Assembly (NCBI RefSeq): GCF_963678635.1
Contig: NC_087066.1
Location: 39,081,223 to 39,145,222, forward strand
Direction of reading: 5' to 3'
Length of the DNA stretch: 64,000 nt
Source of the DNA: Symsagittifera roscoffensis
Taxonomy: Eukaryota > Xenacoelomorpha > Acoela > Convolutidae
In this document: positions 52,141 through 64,000 of the stretch, in pieces
Position numbering within the stretch: position 1 is the first letter of the stretch
Layout of the letters: the number at the start of each line of letters is the position of its first letter
Program-made: the position numbers and the translations under genes
The notes under the pieces: generated by a model
Told to the model about the DNA's origin: nothing
Database searches by the model: none
The model's input: the letters and a program-made list of their open reading frames with translations, nothing else

Positions 52141-54689
52141 CAAAAAATTAAATGCCAATAGTTTTTACATTTTTATATTACTAAAGTGCGGCTCGCCACT
52201 AAATAAAGTTTCAAAATGAATAATGAAGATAGAAACCAATTTGGGTTTTGAATCTCCCACGGATAAAAAACTTAACTATTCCACCGAGTGCGTTCATGAT
52301 GTTGCATTTTGATGAATTCATAGGTGAAAAAAATTAAAACATTTTATGCTTTACTTCAATATAAAAAAAATGAAATTTTTGCTCTAATTACTTTTGCAAG
52401 CAAAAGTGTTTAAAAAACAGACCGGCGGCTATATTTTTTTTTCAATAGAAAAAATTAAATGGAATTTGTACCACTGCAAAAATCTATTTGCTCTTCGTAG
52501 TTGTCAAAAAAAATTAACGTACAGACAATAAAATCAAGTTTTCAACAGTGCTAAATTTAGTTATTTTCGCTCTTCAGCAATATTTTCAGATTCAAAAAAA
52601 TTATTCACGTTTTTACAGCCAAAACAGCGTAAAAACGGATTGATTTATTTCAGAGTCCAAAAAAATTGAATAAAAAAAATGAATACTTTTACCTTATCAA
52701 ATCAAATGTCAAACAGCAATTGGCAAAAAAATGCATTTGGTTTCGACCAATTGGCTGAAGTGGTTAAAAATGAAGAAGAACATTTGCAATTAAGCATTTT
52801 TTTCCCGGTACAACTTAGGAAAAATGTAGTTTACTAAGTTGAATGAATATTCTGGTCCATTAACTACAAAATCTTTTCTTTCAACGAATTGATCAGATCA
52901 TCTTAGACATCTAGTTTGCTGATCATTAACCTTGTTTTCACCAGAGGGAAATTTTTTGTCTCAGCTTAAATTCCATTTTCAAAACAGATACTTCTAAATC
53001 ATCACAAAAATTTTCAGCATAAAACAGTCACCTAAAGTCAATTTATGTTGCTATAAAAAAAATCAGAGAACCTTTGGGAGCTTGTACTATTTCTGCTGGG
53101 GCAATTGTTGATGAGCAACCAGTCTCGAAATTGATAAAAAATCACATCACATGTTTTTTGTTCGGCATATCCCTAATTTTTTTTAACAGACCTCTGCGCT
53201 TTTCTTTTAATTCGACCCTGGTGATTGCTGTCACCTACTGCCAAGTAATTGTTTTTTTTCTTATGTTTTTCAATTCTTGTGGTCAAGTACCAAAGTATAA
53301 GCAACATAGAGTTTTATCCTCAACAATACCGTTTGAAAACTACATTTGACTTGACGTCAAAAGACACGGCTGATTTCATTGATGGTAAGCATAATTGAAC
53401 ACAAAATCCTCAGTGAAGAACACAAAAACACAAAAGCTACTTTACAATTTGAAAAACATCGTAAATTGGGCGCAAAACAATTGGCTCTAGTTACCTTTAA
53501 ATTTACAATCAGAATTGGGAGCCTTATGTCCTACATCAACCAATAATCTTTTAATAAATCAGAAAATGCTGAGAATCAGGTAAAATAAAATACATAAAAA
53601 AAAGTTAATGATTTTTGTCCCAAAATCATCCCGAATGCTGAGCTCAGGCTTTTTTACTGAATAAGCAGTGCTTTCAGTTATTTGATTTTCGTTGCGTTAA
53701 TTGAATGATCTCTCAAATCAATTGTTCATTAGTTGCGTCCTCCTCACGCTGTCGTATGTCTAAACCTACTGGTGTGTTCTCTTTCATGTGGTACCCAATT
53801 ACGTGTGCTCCTAAAAGCTCTGTGTACCGTTATCTCCATAAGATTTCTCTAGAACTGCAGTGGTGCGCTTCGACTGAAAATTAGAAGTGTAAATTTATCC
53901 ATTGGTTTTCGACAATACTTAGATACGATTGTTTCTTGTTGTAATTTTTTGAAACATTGTCTAAGAAAGCCAAATCGTAGTTCTCAATAATTGTTTTAAC
54001 TGTGAACTGTAAATTAGGTTTTAGTTCATAGGTAAAAAATTCTTGCTTGGGTTTTTTTTTCGTTTTTCATCACAACTGGGTCCTTCTTGTTTTCTTGTTC
54101 TCCGAATTGTGCTGGTTCTAGTAGTCTGTCAGCTTTATTCAATTTGCTAATTTTTCATGCTGTGAAATGAACTCTTTTTTTAAAACGTGCCGCCTTAAAC
54201 CGTCGTTTTTGATGAGATTTTTTTTTCAGATTTCTCACACCTCTTATCTTTTGGTGTCTGACGTACTTTTCTGTAAATGACTTGACGGCCGCTTCAATCT
54301 CACATAGTTTTGAACAGGAATGTCATGTTTTTTTCATCACCGACAAAAAATCTGTATCTGCTGCAAAGTGGATGGCGTTAAGAATGTCTCGGAGTTGTTG
54401 TTTAAGCCCATTAGACAGAAAATGTTTGACACATGCTGGCAATTTTATCATATCTAGTACCTTAACCGCGTTTCGCACCCACCTGTTTCATTGCAGTCTA
54501 GTAAAAATTTTCGGCCACTCTGAAGTTGTTCGGTTTATCTAGTTAAGGCGTGATAAGAAAAAAACTTTCAGGGAATTTTTTTAAAAACTTTTTCATTATT
54601 ACCTGTCATAATTACTCTGTTTTAAATTACCTGTCAGTGTGATCTAACTTGATAATTACAAAATCGACTCCCCTGATTAACTGTGTTTG
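52141..54689. other. AT-rich stretch without recognised feature
   Basis: Two open frames stand out only by length: 53074-53349 (91 codons, partly hydrophobic) and 54282-54542 (86 codons). Neither shows a motif I can name. I see no repeat shared with the rest of the window. Confidence 0.45.
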
Positions 54690-54744
54690 CTAAACCATTA
54701 CGAGTCCAATCTGTGCACTGGATAGGCGCACAATTTTGTGTCTG

Positions 54745-55330
54745 TATGTTCCTGGATTCCAGAGACACCTCTTTAAAATGTTCCAAAAAGAAAACGGATT
54801 CAAAAATTTCGTGGATTCCGCGTACAAATAATTGTAACGTAAATTTGGCGGCACAATTGTTTTGTTGCGGATTCCGCAACAAGCAATTATAGTTAGTTGT
54901 GGAGGATTCCGCAAATTTAAGTGGATTCCGCAAAATGTAAGTGGAATCCGCAAATATAAGTGGATTCCGCAAACAAAATGCGGATTCCACTTACAATTTG
55001 CGGATTCCACTTGCAATTTGTGGATTCCACTTACAATTTGCGAATTCCACTTGTAGTTTGCGGATTCCACTTACACTTGCGGAATCCGCAGCAGCTCAAT
55101 GTAACTATAGGTTTGTCTTATTATTTGTTTGTGGATTCCACAAATTTTTCTGAATTCCGCAAAAACAGTTGCGGATTCCGCAAATTTGCATGTTTTTGGA
55201 GCAATTTTGAGCGGTGCAATGTTGTAAGTCTTTGTTAGTGGAATCTAAACAACAAAGAATATCAAATAAAAGTATAAATGTTGCGGATTCCGCGACAAAT
55301 CTGCTTCTGGTCTGTTGCGGAATCCGTTTA
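54745..55330 (-). repeat. GGATTCC-family repeat with expanded 20-bp array
   Basis: Bases 54745-54900 are the reverse complement of the 15440-15610 type. Short units then take over. From 54902 to 54970 units read GGATTCCGCAAATTTAAGT. From 54978 to 55080 they read GGATTCCACTTACAATTTGC, which is the opposite orientation, with a period of about 20 bp. Scattered units continue to 55330. The inverted halves can pair. Short open frames rich in NPL or GFH are artefacts of the repeat. Confidence 0.85.
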
Positions 55331-55761
55331 CAATGCACAAAATGCATAGTTTGACCTCGTAATGACTGCCTTGAAGCTATCAGAGTTGTCGCAATTTCAC
55401 AATTTATATTGATCGTGGTTGAAATACTCAAATTAATTCAGTTTTTTTCTATTTTTTCTTATTTTCTTTTTCTATTTCCTACATTGAACGCTGCTGCCAT
55501 TAAAAAAGTAGATTAAGCTCAAAATTTTCAAAGAATTTTTCCCTAAATGATCTAGAAGTACAATTGATTAACTTGCACTTAGTTCAGAGGGCGATCAGAA
55601 GACATTACTGTAGAAAAATACCTGAAATAGAGTTCATACAAAGTTTTCATGTCTGTCTGACTGCTAAAAATTTCGCCAACACTTTTTGTCATTTTCTTGT
55701 CTTGCTTGGACTTTACCCAAGATAAACTTGTTCTTTCCTTGAATTACTTTTATCTTCCTTG

Positions 55762-56275
55762 TTAGTTTTTTTTTTCAAATCCGTCCATTTCGCGTCCAGC
55801 GACACCAGCTCCGCCAATATCAGCCGGATGCATCAGCATGTTGTCCCAGGCAACGCGTTGTGAGAAATTCGCAGCTGCAGCTTCATCTAGAGGAGGTACA
55901 TAGCAAAACTCCTGGCCCGAATTTGCTGATATCATTTCCTTAAGTTCCCTCATACTCGCAGAGAAACTCTCCTTCCAGTTAGTCCTTTCTCATCAGCCGC
56001 ATGTTTTCCGTTTCTTTTTTCTTTAAGAGCTTTCCAAGCTTGGCTTCATCTGCCGGAGTTTATCAGATAAGTTTTCTAGCTACTCATCGGAGATTCCTAA
56101 TTCTTGCATGACACTCGTTAAATCAGCTTTTTACGGTTTTCTAGGAAATCTAACTCCTCCTATACATTCACATAGCTCCGTGAATTTTCCTGCAACCATT
56201 TGCAAGATATGTGGGCTCGAATCATCATATGTGCTGGTTTTAAAGGTCCAATAATGCACTACCTGGTGTAAACAC
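55762..56275 (-). pseudogene. Decayed coding relic, family unknown
   Basis: Read leftward from about 56275, one frame gives HQVVHYWTFKTSTYDDSSPH, then LQMVAGKFTELCECIGGVRF. A TAA (56131-56133) follows, then LTSVMQELGISDE, a TAG (56080-56082) and LENLSDKLRQMK. After two one-base shifts it reads KKKETENMRLMRKD and then ESFSASMRELKEMISANSGQ. The last part (55762-55953) is an open 63-codon frame with PPLDEAAAANFSQRVAWDNM. The composition is protein-like with a coiled-coil centre. It could also be exons of a real gene with the stops in introns. Confidence 0.35.
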
Positions 56276-56840
56276 TACAGTTTTTATTTATATTAGGCCT
56301 ATTCACTGCTTTTACTATGAATAATTGTGGCAACAAGTCAACGAACTCTTTGATTTAGGACTGTTGTCGCTTTCATAAAGTTAAAAACAAATCCCAGAGA
56401 AAGCGACATGTTTATCATAATTGCACATAAACTGTTTTTTTTAATTGAACCATTCAAAATACATGTCCTTTCATGGCTTACGTTTTGTCTTTACTCGTTT
56501 AGCTCATAAATGCTTTTTTTTGCACGTTTGTTTCTGACTGAGAACCGAGTGCTTCTTTGACATGAGGGTTATCTCTCTTTTTTTAAATTTTTCTCTGATT
56601 TTTGTGTATCCGACCGCTTTGTTGGATACTTTCATTTAAAACAGTTTTTCCCTCTCATAAAGAAAAGTTTGATAATTTTTCAGTGGAAGTAGTATTAGAA
56701 GTATTGTAAGCAAAATCTCTATTTATTTTTTTCCGAGTTTTATTATTTATCTTCGATGCCAAAGCCTGGTTTTTCAAGTTATTTTGGATTTCTATACTTT
56801 TTGAAAAATTATTTGCTGAAAAAAAAAGAAAGGAGGAATG
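56276..56840. other. No recognised feature
   Basis: AT-rich DNA with T-runs. No gene, inverted repeat or shared repeat is recognised. Confidence 0.4.
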
Positions 56841-56849
56841 AAATTAGAT

Positions 56850-56855
56850 GATTCT

Positions 56856-56887
<32 letters not shown>

Positions 56888-58471
56888 GTCATCATCTTCT
56901 TCTTCTTTTATGTTAGTTGGTAAAGTTTTGTTCCAACAAATTACCGGTTTTTCAAAATTACATTTGTTTGGTTTCTGTTTCTCCTTCTTCTTCAGCTTTT
57001 TCAGCTGATTTAAAATGTTTTCCAAAAAATTATCAGTTTCTCGAAATGATAATTGTTAATTTTCTCCTTCGTCTTCTTCCTCGTCTTCTTCTTCAACTGG
57101 TAGAGTTTCGTTCCAGAAACACCAGTTTCTCGAAATGACAATTGTTTGATATCTGCTTCTTCTTCTTCTTCTTTATCTTCTTCTTCTTCTTCTTTCTCTT
57201 CTTCTGTTCTTTGTCTACTTCTTCAAAAATTTTCGTTTCTCCAAATGACATTTGTGTGATTTTTGTTTCTGCTTCTTCTTCTTTTTCTTGATCTTCTTCT
57301 TCATGTGTATAGTTTCTGTTCCAAAAAATCTGGTTCAATTCTCCTTTTCTTTTTTTTTCAGCCGGTATAGTTTCTTTTCCAAAGTTACCGGTTTCTTCAA
57401 ATGTCGTTGGCTTGATTTCTCCTTTTTCTCTTTTTCTTCTTATTCTTCTTTTTCTTCTTCTTCTTTTTCTCCTCCTTCTTCTTCTTCAACTGGTATAATC
57501 TCTTTTTCTCAAAAAATAACCGGTTTCTCGAGATGACTTTCAATTGATTTTTGCTTCTTCTTCTTCTTCTTCTTCTTCTTCTTCTTCTTTTTTCTTCTTC
57601 TTTTCTTCTTCTTCTTCTTCTTATTCTTATTCTTATTCTTCTTGTTCAGCTGGTATAAAATGTTTTTTTTTTTAAATTTTTTATTAATTTTTTAATTGAC
57701 AACTGTTTTATTTATCCTTTTCCTTCTTCTCTTGTTGTTCTTCTTCTTCTTCTTCTTCTTCTTCTTCTTCTTTTGTTCTTCTTCTTCTTCAACTGATAGA
57801 GTTTTGATTGCAAAAAAAAATTTGGTTTCTCCAAATGACATTTGTTTGATTTTTGCTTCTGCTGCTTCTTCTTTTTTTATCTTCTTCTTCATGTGTCAAG
57901 TTTCTGGTTCAATTCTTCTTTTCCTTTTTGTGCTTCTTCAGCTGGAATAACTTCTTTTCCAAAGCTAACGATTTCTCCAAATGAAGTTTGTTTGATTTTT
58001 GCTGCTGCTTCTGCTGCTGCTGCTTCTTCTTCTTCTTGTTCTTCTTCTTCTTCTTCTTCTTCTTCTTCTTCTTTTGCTTTAGCTGGAATACTATTTTTTT
58101 TCAAAAAAATATCGGTTTCTACAAATGTCCTTTGATTGATTTTTGCATCTCCTTCTTCTTCTTTTTCTTGCTCCTCTTCATCTTCATGTGGTATAGTTTC
58201 TTTTCCAGAAAGTTATCGGTTTCTCTAAATGAAATCTGGTTCAATTATCTTTTTCCTTTTTGTTCTTTTTCATCTGGTATATTTTCTTTTCCAAAGTTAC
58301 CGGTTTCTTTAAATGACATTCCTTTGATGTCTCTTTTTCCTCTTTTTCTTCTTGTTCTTCTTTTTCTTCTTTTTCTTCTTTTTCTTCTCCTTTCTTCAAC
58401 TGGTATAGTGTCTTTTTCTAAAAAATTAGCGGTTTCTCGAGATGACTTTCAATTGATTTCTGCTTCTTCTT

Positions 58472-58502
<31 letters not shown>

Positions 58503-59029
58503 TTCTTCTTCATGCTCAGCTGGTATAATTTTTTTCAAAACTTATCATTTTCTTTAAATGATAACTGTTGTATTTATCCTTTTCTTTCTTCTCTTGTTGT
58601 TGTTGTTGTTGTTCTTCTTCTTCTTCTTCTTCTTCTTCTTTTTCTTCTTTTGTTCTTCTTCTTCTTCAACTGATAGAATTTTGTTTGCAAAAAAAAAATT
58701 TGGTTTCTCCAAATGACATTTGTTTGATTTTTGCTTCTGCTGCTTCTTCTTTTTTTATCTTCTTCTTCATGTGTCGAGTTTCTGTTCCAAAAGATCTGGT
58801 TCAATTCTTCTTTTCATTTTTGTGCTTCTTCAGCTGGAATAACTTCTTTTCCAAAGCTAACGATTTCTCCAAATGAAGTTTGTTTGATTTTTGCTGCTGC
58901 TTCTGCTGCTGCTGCTTCTTTTTCTTCTTTTTCTTCTTTTTCTTCTCCTTTCTTCAACTGGTATAGTGTCTTTTTCTAAAAAATTAGCGGTTTCTCGAGA
59001 TGACTTTCAAATGAATTATGCTTCTTCTT

Positions 59030-59060
<31 letters not shown>

Positions 59061-59560
59061 TTCTTCTTCATGTTCAGCTGGTATAATTTTTTAAAAAACT
59101 TATCATTTTCTTTAAATGATAACTGTTGTATTTATCCTTTTCCTTCTTCTCTTGTTCTTCTTCTTCTTTTTCTTCAGCTGGCATATTGTCCAATTTTCCT
59201 TACTCCAAATGATATCCGTTTCATTTCTCGTTTTCCTTTCTGTTCTTCTTCAGCTGGTATAGTTTCTTTTCAAGAAAATTACCTGTTGCTCCAAATGATG
59301 CTTGTTTGATTTCTGCTTCTTTTTAACATTCTTTGTCTTCAGCTTTCATAATTTGTGTTCCAAAAACATATCAGTTTTTCCAAATGACATTTGTTTTATA
59401 TTTTGCACACATAATTATTACTCTATTTTCCCCTCTCATCACTCTCATCAAAGTTTGATAATTTTTCAGTGAAACTAGTATTTAAAGTCTTGTAGGCTAA
59501 AACTTTTTTCAAAAGCTTACTAAATTCTCCAAACGACACTTGTTTGATTTTCTTTTCTTC
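56850..59560. repeat. TTC-expanded satellite, about twenty core units
   Basis: A core resembling ACCGGTTTCTCCAAATGACATTTGTTTGATTTC recurs about twenty times: near 56942, 57120, 57232, 57387, 57517, 57823, 57967, 58110, 58300, 58427, 58700, 58860, 58985, 59197, 59280, 59370 and 59517. It is preceded by GCTGGTATAG and TTTCTTTTCC. Variable TTC tracts always sit in the same place between cores. Blocks 57800-58000 and 58650-58900 are close copies. Long serine/phenylalanine or lysine/glutamate frames across it are by-products. Confidence 0.88.
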
Positions 59561-60510
59561 TTACACAGTTGATAAAAATTTTTTCTGAAAAATTACGTCG
59601 TACAAATGCTGTTCCTGGTTTTATTCAATAAGGTTTTTCACCTCTCATACAGTAGAAGCAGAGTTATCTATGAATTGTATTTTAACAATAAAATGGGGTT
59701 TTGAATCTCTGAACCCAAATTTCAAAGTTTTCGCTTCTTTCCAACATTGTCAGGACTTCAATAGAATAATAACAAAGTTTAGATAGGCCATGAAAAAGTG
59801 TCACACATCTTGTTGTTAGCTTGGAATACTCTTGCACTTATTTCAATCATCCAACTGTAATTACGTGATAATTTATAACATCATTTCTGTTTTTCTTTTT
59901 CAACTTTTCAAATCTAGATTTTGTAAATTTAATTCTATATTTTTTGCGTAAGTTTATGGCTTTACATGTCACATTTTTAGCCATGTTTCAATAAACCGTT
60001 GATTAGAGTCTGTTCTGTGATCCTGAATTTATGGCACATATTTACAACTTGCTTCGCGTTTCGGTTCTTTTACTGGGGAAGCAAAAAAAGAAAGGAAGCA
60101 TAATTATCGTTTTGTTGTCATTAGATTTTTTCCTTTCGTATTTCAGCGAGAACAGAAGAACTTTGACTTCCACTTCAGATGGAGAATTTTCTTCTGGTTT
60201 ACCCGAATTGCAAAAACAGAATGTTCCAGAAAGTGTTATATATTCGAATTCTAAATCATCTTAACATGTTCAATGATTGCCAATCTGTTGAGTTCGTTTC
60301 GTTTTCCTTAAGCCACAGAGCGACCGCAAGAGATTCACCAAAAGCTAGACCGCAATACTGCAAACCATTGCATAAAAAAGTTGGATTAAGTTATCATCCT
60401 CCCCCCAAATAGACCAAGTTAAGATCCTCAACACCAGCAATGAATTTAAATTAAATTTGATAAGCGCTGCCTGTAAAATGCTCTATTCTGATTAGCTGAA
60501 AATTCGAGCT
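59561..60510. other. No recognised feature
   Basis: AT-rich DNA. Open frames at 60031-60264 and 60179-60412 overlap in different phases and show no motif. Confidence 0.4.
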
Positions 60511-60514
60511 TAGA

Positions 60515-60575
60515 ACCAAGTTAACATACTCCCTCCTTAACGGATTTGGAAGGGGAGGGGGGATGTTAACTTGGT
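60515..60575. repeat. Inverted repeat with 13-bp perfect ends
   Basis: ACCAAGTTAACAT at 60515-60527 is exactly complementary to 60563-60575, with CTCCCTCC and GGGGAGGGG partly pairing inside. A related half (CCTCCCCCC...ACCAAGTTAA) lies at 60391-60422. It is probably a small MITE-like remnant. Confidence 0.65.
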
Positions 60576-61226
60576 CCAAAAAGTTAGCTTCTTCATAGTC
60601 ATAGTTAACTTCTTCCTTATTCTGCGTGGCATAACCGGAGGTGTGGCTCGTTTTCACAATCCGCAGAGTTCTATTTCGATTGCTTTTCCAAACTGAACAA
60701 TGCAATACAATCACTCTACATTCAGAAAAATGTACTCTCATCACATTTTAGAATTTGTTCTGTAACGTTTCTCCAGCCAGTTGCTTATTAAACTGCAGCT
60801 CAGCATTTAAACGTTATCAGAACCAACAAAAACGGTGACAAAAAAAATTCAAAGTCAAACATTGATGCACATTACTATAGCATCTACCGAATTTGAAAGC
60901 TTTTTATCAAGAAAATAACCAAAAAAAATTTTGTAAAAAAATTTATTGACATCAGATTAACACTGTTTGAAAAAAATAAGTACCAACACAATGAAAGTTT
61001 GAATTATTACACCCTTTTTCCTCTCATTTCATTGTTTTTCAGTTTTCTAGGTTTTCAATTCGATCTTGAAAACGCTTTCTGCGCTTTCTGTTCAATTTTG
61101 ATATGGCATGCCAACTGTTCTTGGCAGGTGACTTGAACTTTAAACCAACTCCTTTCAGATATTTTTATCAAATCAATTTTCAAAAGAAAATGGTAAAAAA
61201 AGTGATTGGATTTGAGTAGTATAGTA

Positions 61227-61383
61227 AAAGTGGCTAGGAAAATGACCACTTTTAACCCCCCCACCCAAAATTCAGTGTGCCGTTGTACTTACCACTTTTA
61301 ACCCCCAAAGGGGTTAAAGCCCCTATTTTTTCGGGCACGAATGTTTTAAGGGGGGTTAAAATTGGTAATTTTCCAGCCACTTT
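61227..61383. mobile_element. MITE-like element, 157 bp, terminal inverted repeats
   Basis: The ends AAAGTGGCTAGGAAAATGAC and the complement of the far end agree over about 35 bp with four mismatches, both leading into TTTAACCCCCC. An internal ACCACTTTTAACCCCC and its partial complement add a second fold. A clear target-site duplication was not found; TA is possible. There is no coding capacity, so movement would depend on another element's transposase. Confidence 0.72.
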
Positions 61384-63850
61384 ATGGAAACGGGGAAGGA
61401 ATTAGGTTTTGGTTGGTGCATGTTTTCCCTTCTAAAGTTTGGGGGTATTGGCTTGTTTACATGTAAAATGACGTTATATACCTATTATATGCAACCAAAC
61501 TATATGGCAGCGTAGCTTAACTGTTGGCTGCGGCGAACGATTTCCTTCAAAATTGCATGTTTTATTGCTGAATCTCGAAGAAAGGAAAATTCGTCAAATA
61601 CGGCTGCCGCCACCTCTATTTAGGCAGAAATAAATGATCAATTTGGCCAAAATAATAATGAAAATTTTCTTTAAACCAAATGAAGGTAAAAACAAAGAAA
61701 AATTACGAAACACTGAAAACTCTAAAATAATGAAATTGGCTTGAAAATTTCTACATTTCCATTTTCCGTGTCTACAGAAGACTGAAAAAACGTCTGAAAT
61801 CTATGACAAAAGCTTTGATTTTATTGAAAGTTTGAAAGAGCTAATAAGTTGAAGTGGGTAAAGATCTTGAAAAACGAGAACATTGATGCAAGCCAAAATT
61901 GCCCATTAATTTTGCTGCAGCCATTTCTAAGACTTGCATATACCACTTTAAAAAGGAAAGAATTTTCGGGGCTTCTAGAAAACGTTAAGTATTTCCTATT
62001 AACGTTTTGTGCTAACAGATTTTTTGAGAATATTCATCAAAGCGGTCCTAGAAACTGGGAGAAAACTGTTATTTGTGTGCCAATATATACGACAGAACAG
62101 AGTGACCATCGAATAAAGCAGGTGAAAACTTATTTGCGACCTTTAAGGAAAGCAGATATTCAAATTAGAGCAAATTCAATCGGCAAAGACTGAACACAAG
62201 CTAAGACAAGTTATGGATACAGACTCAAAACTTGATATGAATTCGGAGTTATAATTTGAGCATCCAAATTTTTTTATTTTTCCCTTAAAAGAATATGCAA
62301 ATAAATAACTTTTTAATTTGATACTAGAATCTGGTCAACTGTTCTCAGTATCTTCTTATTAATTTCAAATTGGTTTTAGCAAGAGCTTTCTATTCAAAAG
62401 TTTGAAGCGCTATCAGTTTTTATCATTGATTAACCCTCTGCTCAACAAATTAAATTTTGAGTTTTTTAATATGAATCTGATCTTTTGAATGTTTCCATGA
62501 TTACGCTATTTCCTCTCAAAATACGGTGGCTTTTTGACCAAAATAATTGATTACTCATCTACAACTAATTGTGTTATTGAGAGATCAACCTTCCTTTCAA
62601 TATAAGTCTGAGATGATTCAAGCTTTCACATTCACGTTCTGATCACTAGCAGGATCCAAACATTTCGCATCATGATATTTCTTCTCAATTTTGCATCGAT
62701 ATTTGTCTTCTCTATTAAAAAGACTTGTCTTCGAAAAACCGTTAGTTGTTTGAAATAGTAAGAAAAAAAATCAAGCCTTATGATCAACACTCTACCTGAA
62801 TCTTCGGATTCCGTCAGGACGATAGCTGTTTCACACTAAGCAATGCTCTCACACCAATTTGGCTACAGCAGTTTCCGAAAACTTGTGTGCTATTTTTTAG
62901 TTTCAATGCATTTTGATAAACGTCAATTATGTTGTGTTATCTTAAAATGGAATGACTTAGAAAGATATGTTTAATTTGCCAGAATAAAATTTGTTAGACA
63001 TTTTTACTTTGAGGAATTAAATTTTTGAGCCTCAATACAGAAAGACTTGCTATTTATTTCAAAGGCAAAAGGCGTAAGCATTTTGAGCTATTTGATAAAA
63101 TGCTCTATCGACTAAATAAATCTTGAATTTAAAAAAGTTGTACTGACTGTTTATCTGATTACACAATTGCTTCACTTCTGTGGGTTTATAAGTTTGATTC
63201 AAAATTATGATTTTTCAAATGAAAACCATTGAAAATTTGTGGTTTTTAGAGATTGATCAATCATCCTTCAAATATACAGTACCTGTCACTCAGGCTTTGC
63301 TCGCTTACCGTCTTCAGCTCTACCAGCATTATGTCATTTTCAACCATTCTTCTATCGATCGTGTTCGTCTGCACGATCAATCATTTTCCTCAATAAACCA
63401 TAAATTTTTTCTAATAATTTTGTTTTCGTATTTTTTATCTCTATGAGCAACAGTTCATCAAACGCTTTGGACTCCATGCTGTCTCCAATTGGACTTGTTA
63501 TTTGATGCTTCCATCGACAATTTTTTGTGAAAACTTGAAAATTGATTTTTCTGTTACAATTTTCAAACATTTTTTATAATCATTGACTGCAGATAAATTG
63601 AAATTATCAATGCAGCATATGCCACTTTTTCAAATTGAATTGTTCAAAATGAGGATATCTGGAGGATCAAAAATTTCGAGGAAAGTTTTTAAAAACAATT
63701 ATCAAATTGTTTTGCAAATCAAGAAAATGAAACAAACTATCAATATAGTGTCTGGTTGATTATTCTAGAATATTCGAGAAACTTTAAGAAGAAATATAGG
63801 AAAGGTTTGGATTGAGTTACATATATACTTCTATATGAAATAAAATAAAC
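61384..63850. other. AT-rich stretch, one unassigned 114-codon frame
   Basis: The frame 61849-62193 (MKWVKILKNENIDASQ...) is the longest here, with balanced composition but no recognised motif. It may be chance or a decayed exon. Frames at 63207-63446, 63352-63570 and 63740-63976 overlap or are of low quality. Nothing else is seen. Confidence 0.35.
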
Positions 63851-64000
63851 GTTTACAACTATACTCAAACATACATACCCACCAAACATATAAAGCTGCA
63901 TACATGTAAACTTAAGAAACATAAAGACATTTTCATAAGTTGCAAACTTAAATGCATACTCACAAAAAATAGTCATAGCTATTTTATTACATACATACGT
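63851..64000. repeat. Degenerate CATA repeats
   Basis: ACATACAT-type blocks at 63870-63885 and 63989-64000, separated by unrelated sequence, similar in kind to 32935-33080. Confidence 0.6.

Noticed and set aside
54634-55431. Overlapping frames rich in NPL, GIH or DSTYNL motifs
   Set aside because: They arise from translation of the GGATTCC repeat in several frames and both strands.
57093-58876. Long Ser/Phe-rich plus frames and Glu/Lys-rich minus frames
   Set aside because: They are products of TTC/GAA runs. The cores between the runs fall in different phases from unit to unit, so no single protein repeat is maintained.

Overview
The window is repeat-rich animal nuclear DNA with no intact host gene, rRNA, tRNA or CRISPR array that I can recognise. 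The non-LTR LINE, Penelope-like and Ty3/gypsy remains, the long AT-rich spacers and the many microsatellites point to a metazoan. The Ty3/gypsy polyprotein most resembles lineages I associate with marine invertebrates such as cnidarians, which is recall and not a search result, so the host is left open.

Layout. (1) 1-10432, minus strand, visibly GC-richer than the rest: a decayed Ty3/gypsy element (gag, protease, RT, RNase H and a post-RNase H spacer; no integrase seen). A 5395-bp unit (3856-9250) is repeated, with the previous unit partly visible at 1-3855. (2) 10433-15135: the gag leader, a pair of hairpin repeats, a long stretch peppered with a CGGAGGGT motif, the left arm of an old 5.3-kb imperfect palindrome, and a 165-bp satellite. 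(3) 15136-29070: a tandem duplication with a 6971-bp period. Each unit holds a GGATTCC-rich repeat, the right palindrome arm, a dead LINE (called LINE-A here) and an inverted LINE-A ORF1 derivative around an AACCGCTC minisatellite. A third LINE-A copy on the minus strand (29360-31217) and a further ORF1 fragment with its minisatellite (32100-33500) follow. (4) 34531-48794: a second large tandem duplication (units of 7036 and 7228 bp) carrying Penelope-like fragments in both orientations and a second dead LINE (LINE-B). (5) 48795-64000: AT-rich sequence with little recognisable content apart from another GGATTCC repeat, a decayed coding relic, a 2.7-kb TTC-expanded satellite and a small MITE-like inverted repeat.

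How the parts relate. All reading frames with recognisable homology belong to retroelements and all are broken, so the genes do not work together as a system. What is unusual is the architecture. Three separate 5-7 kb tandem duplications, each nearly identical between units, lie in one 64-kb window. Their junctions show traces of template switching: a patch of downstream sequence lies inside the RT gene, and one junction was reached through a fold-back copy. Either this locus rearranges by replication-based template switching, or part of the structure is an assembly artefact. Long-read coverage of the junctions would decide. I found no convincing undescribed functional system. The best leads are the AACCGCTC minisatellite that abuts the 5' end of the ORF1-bearing LINE-A copies, and the rearrangement junctions.
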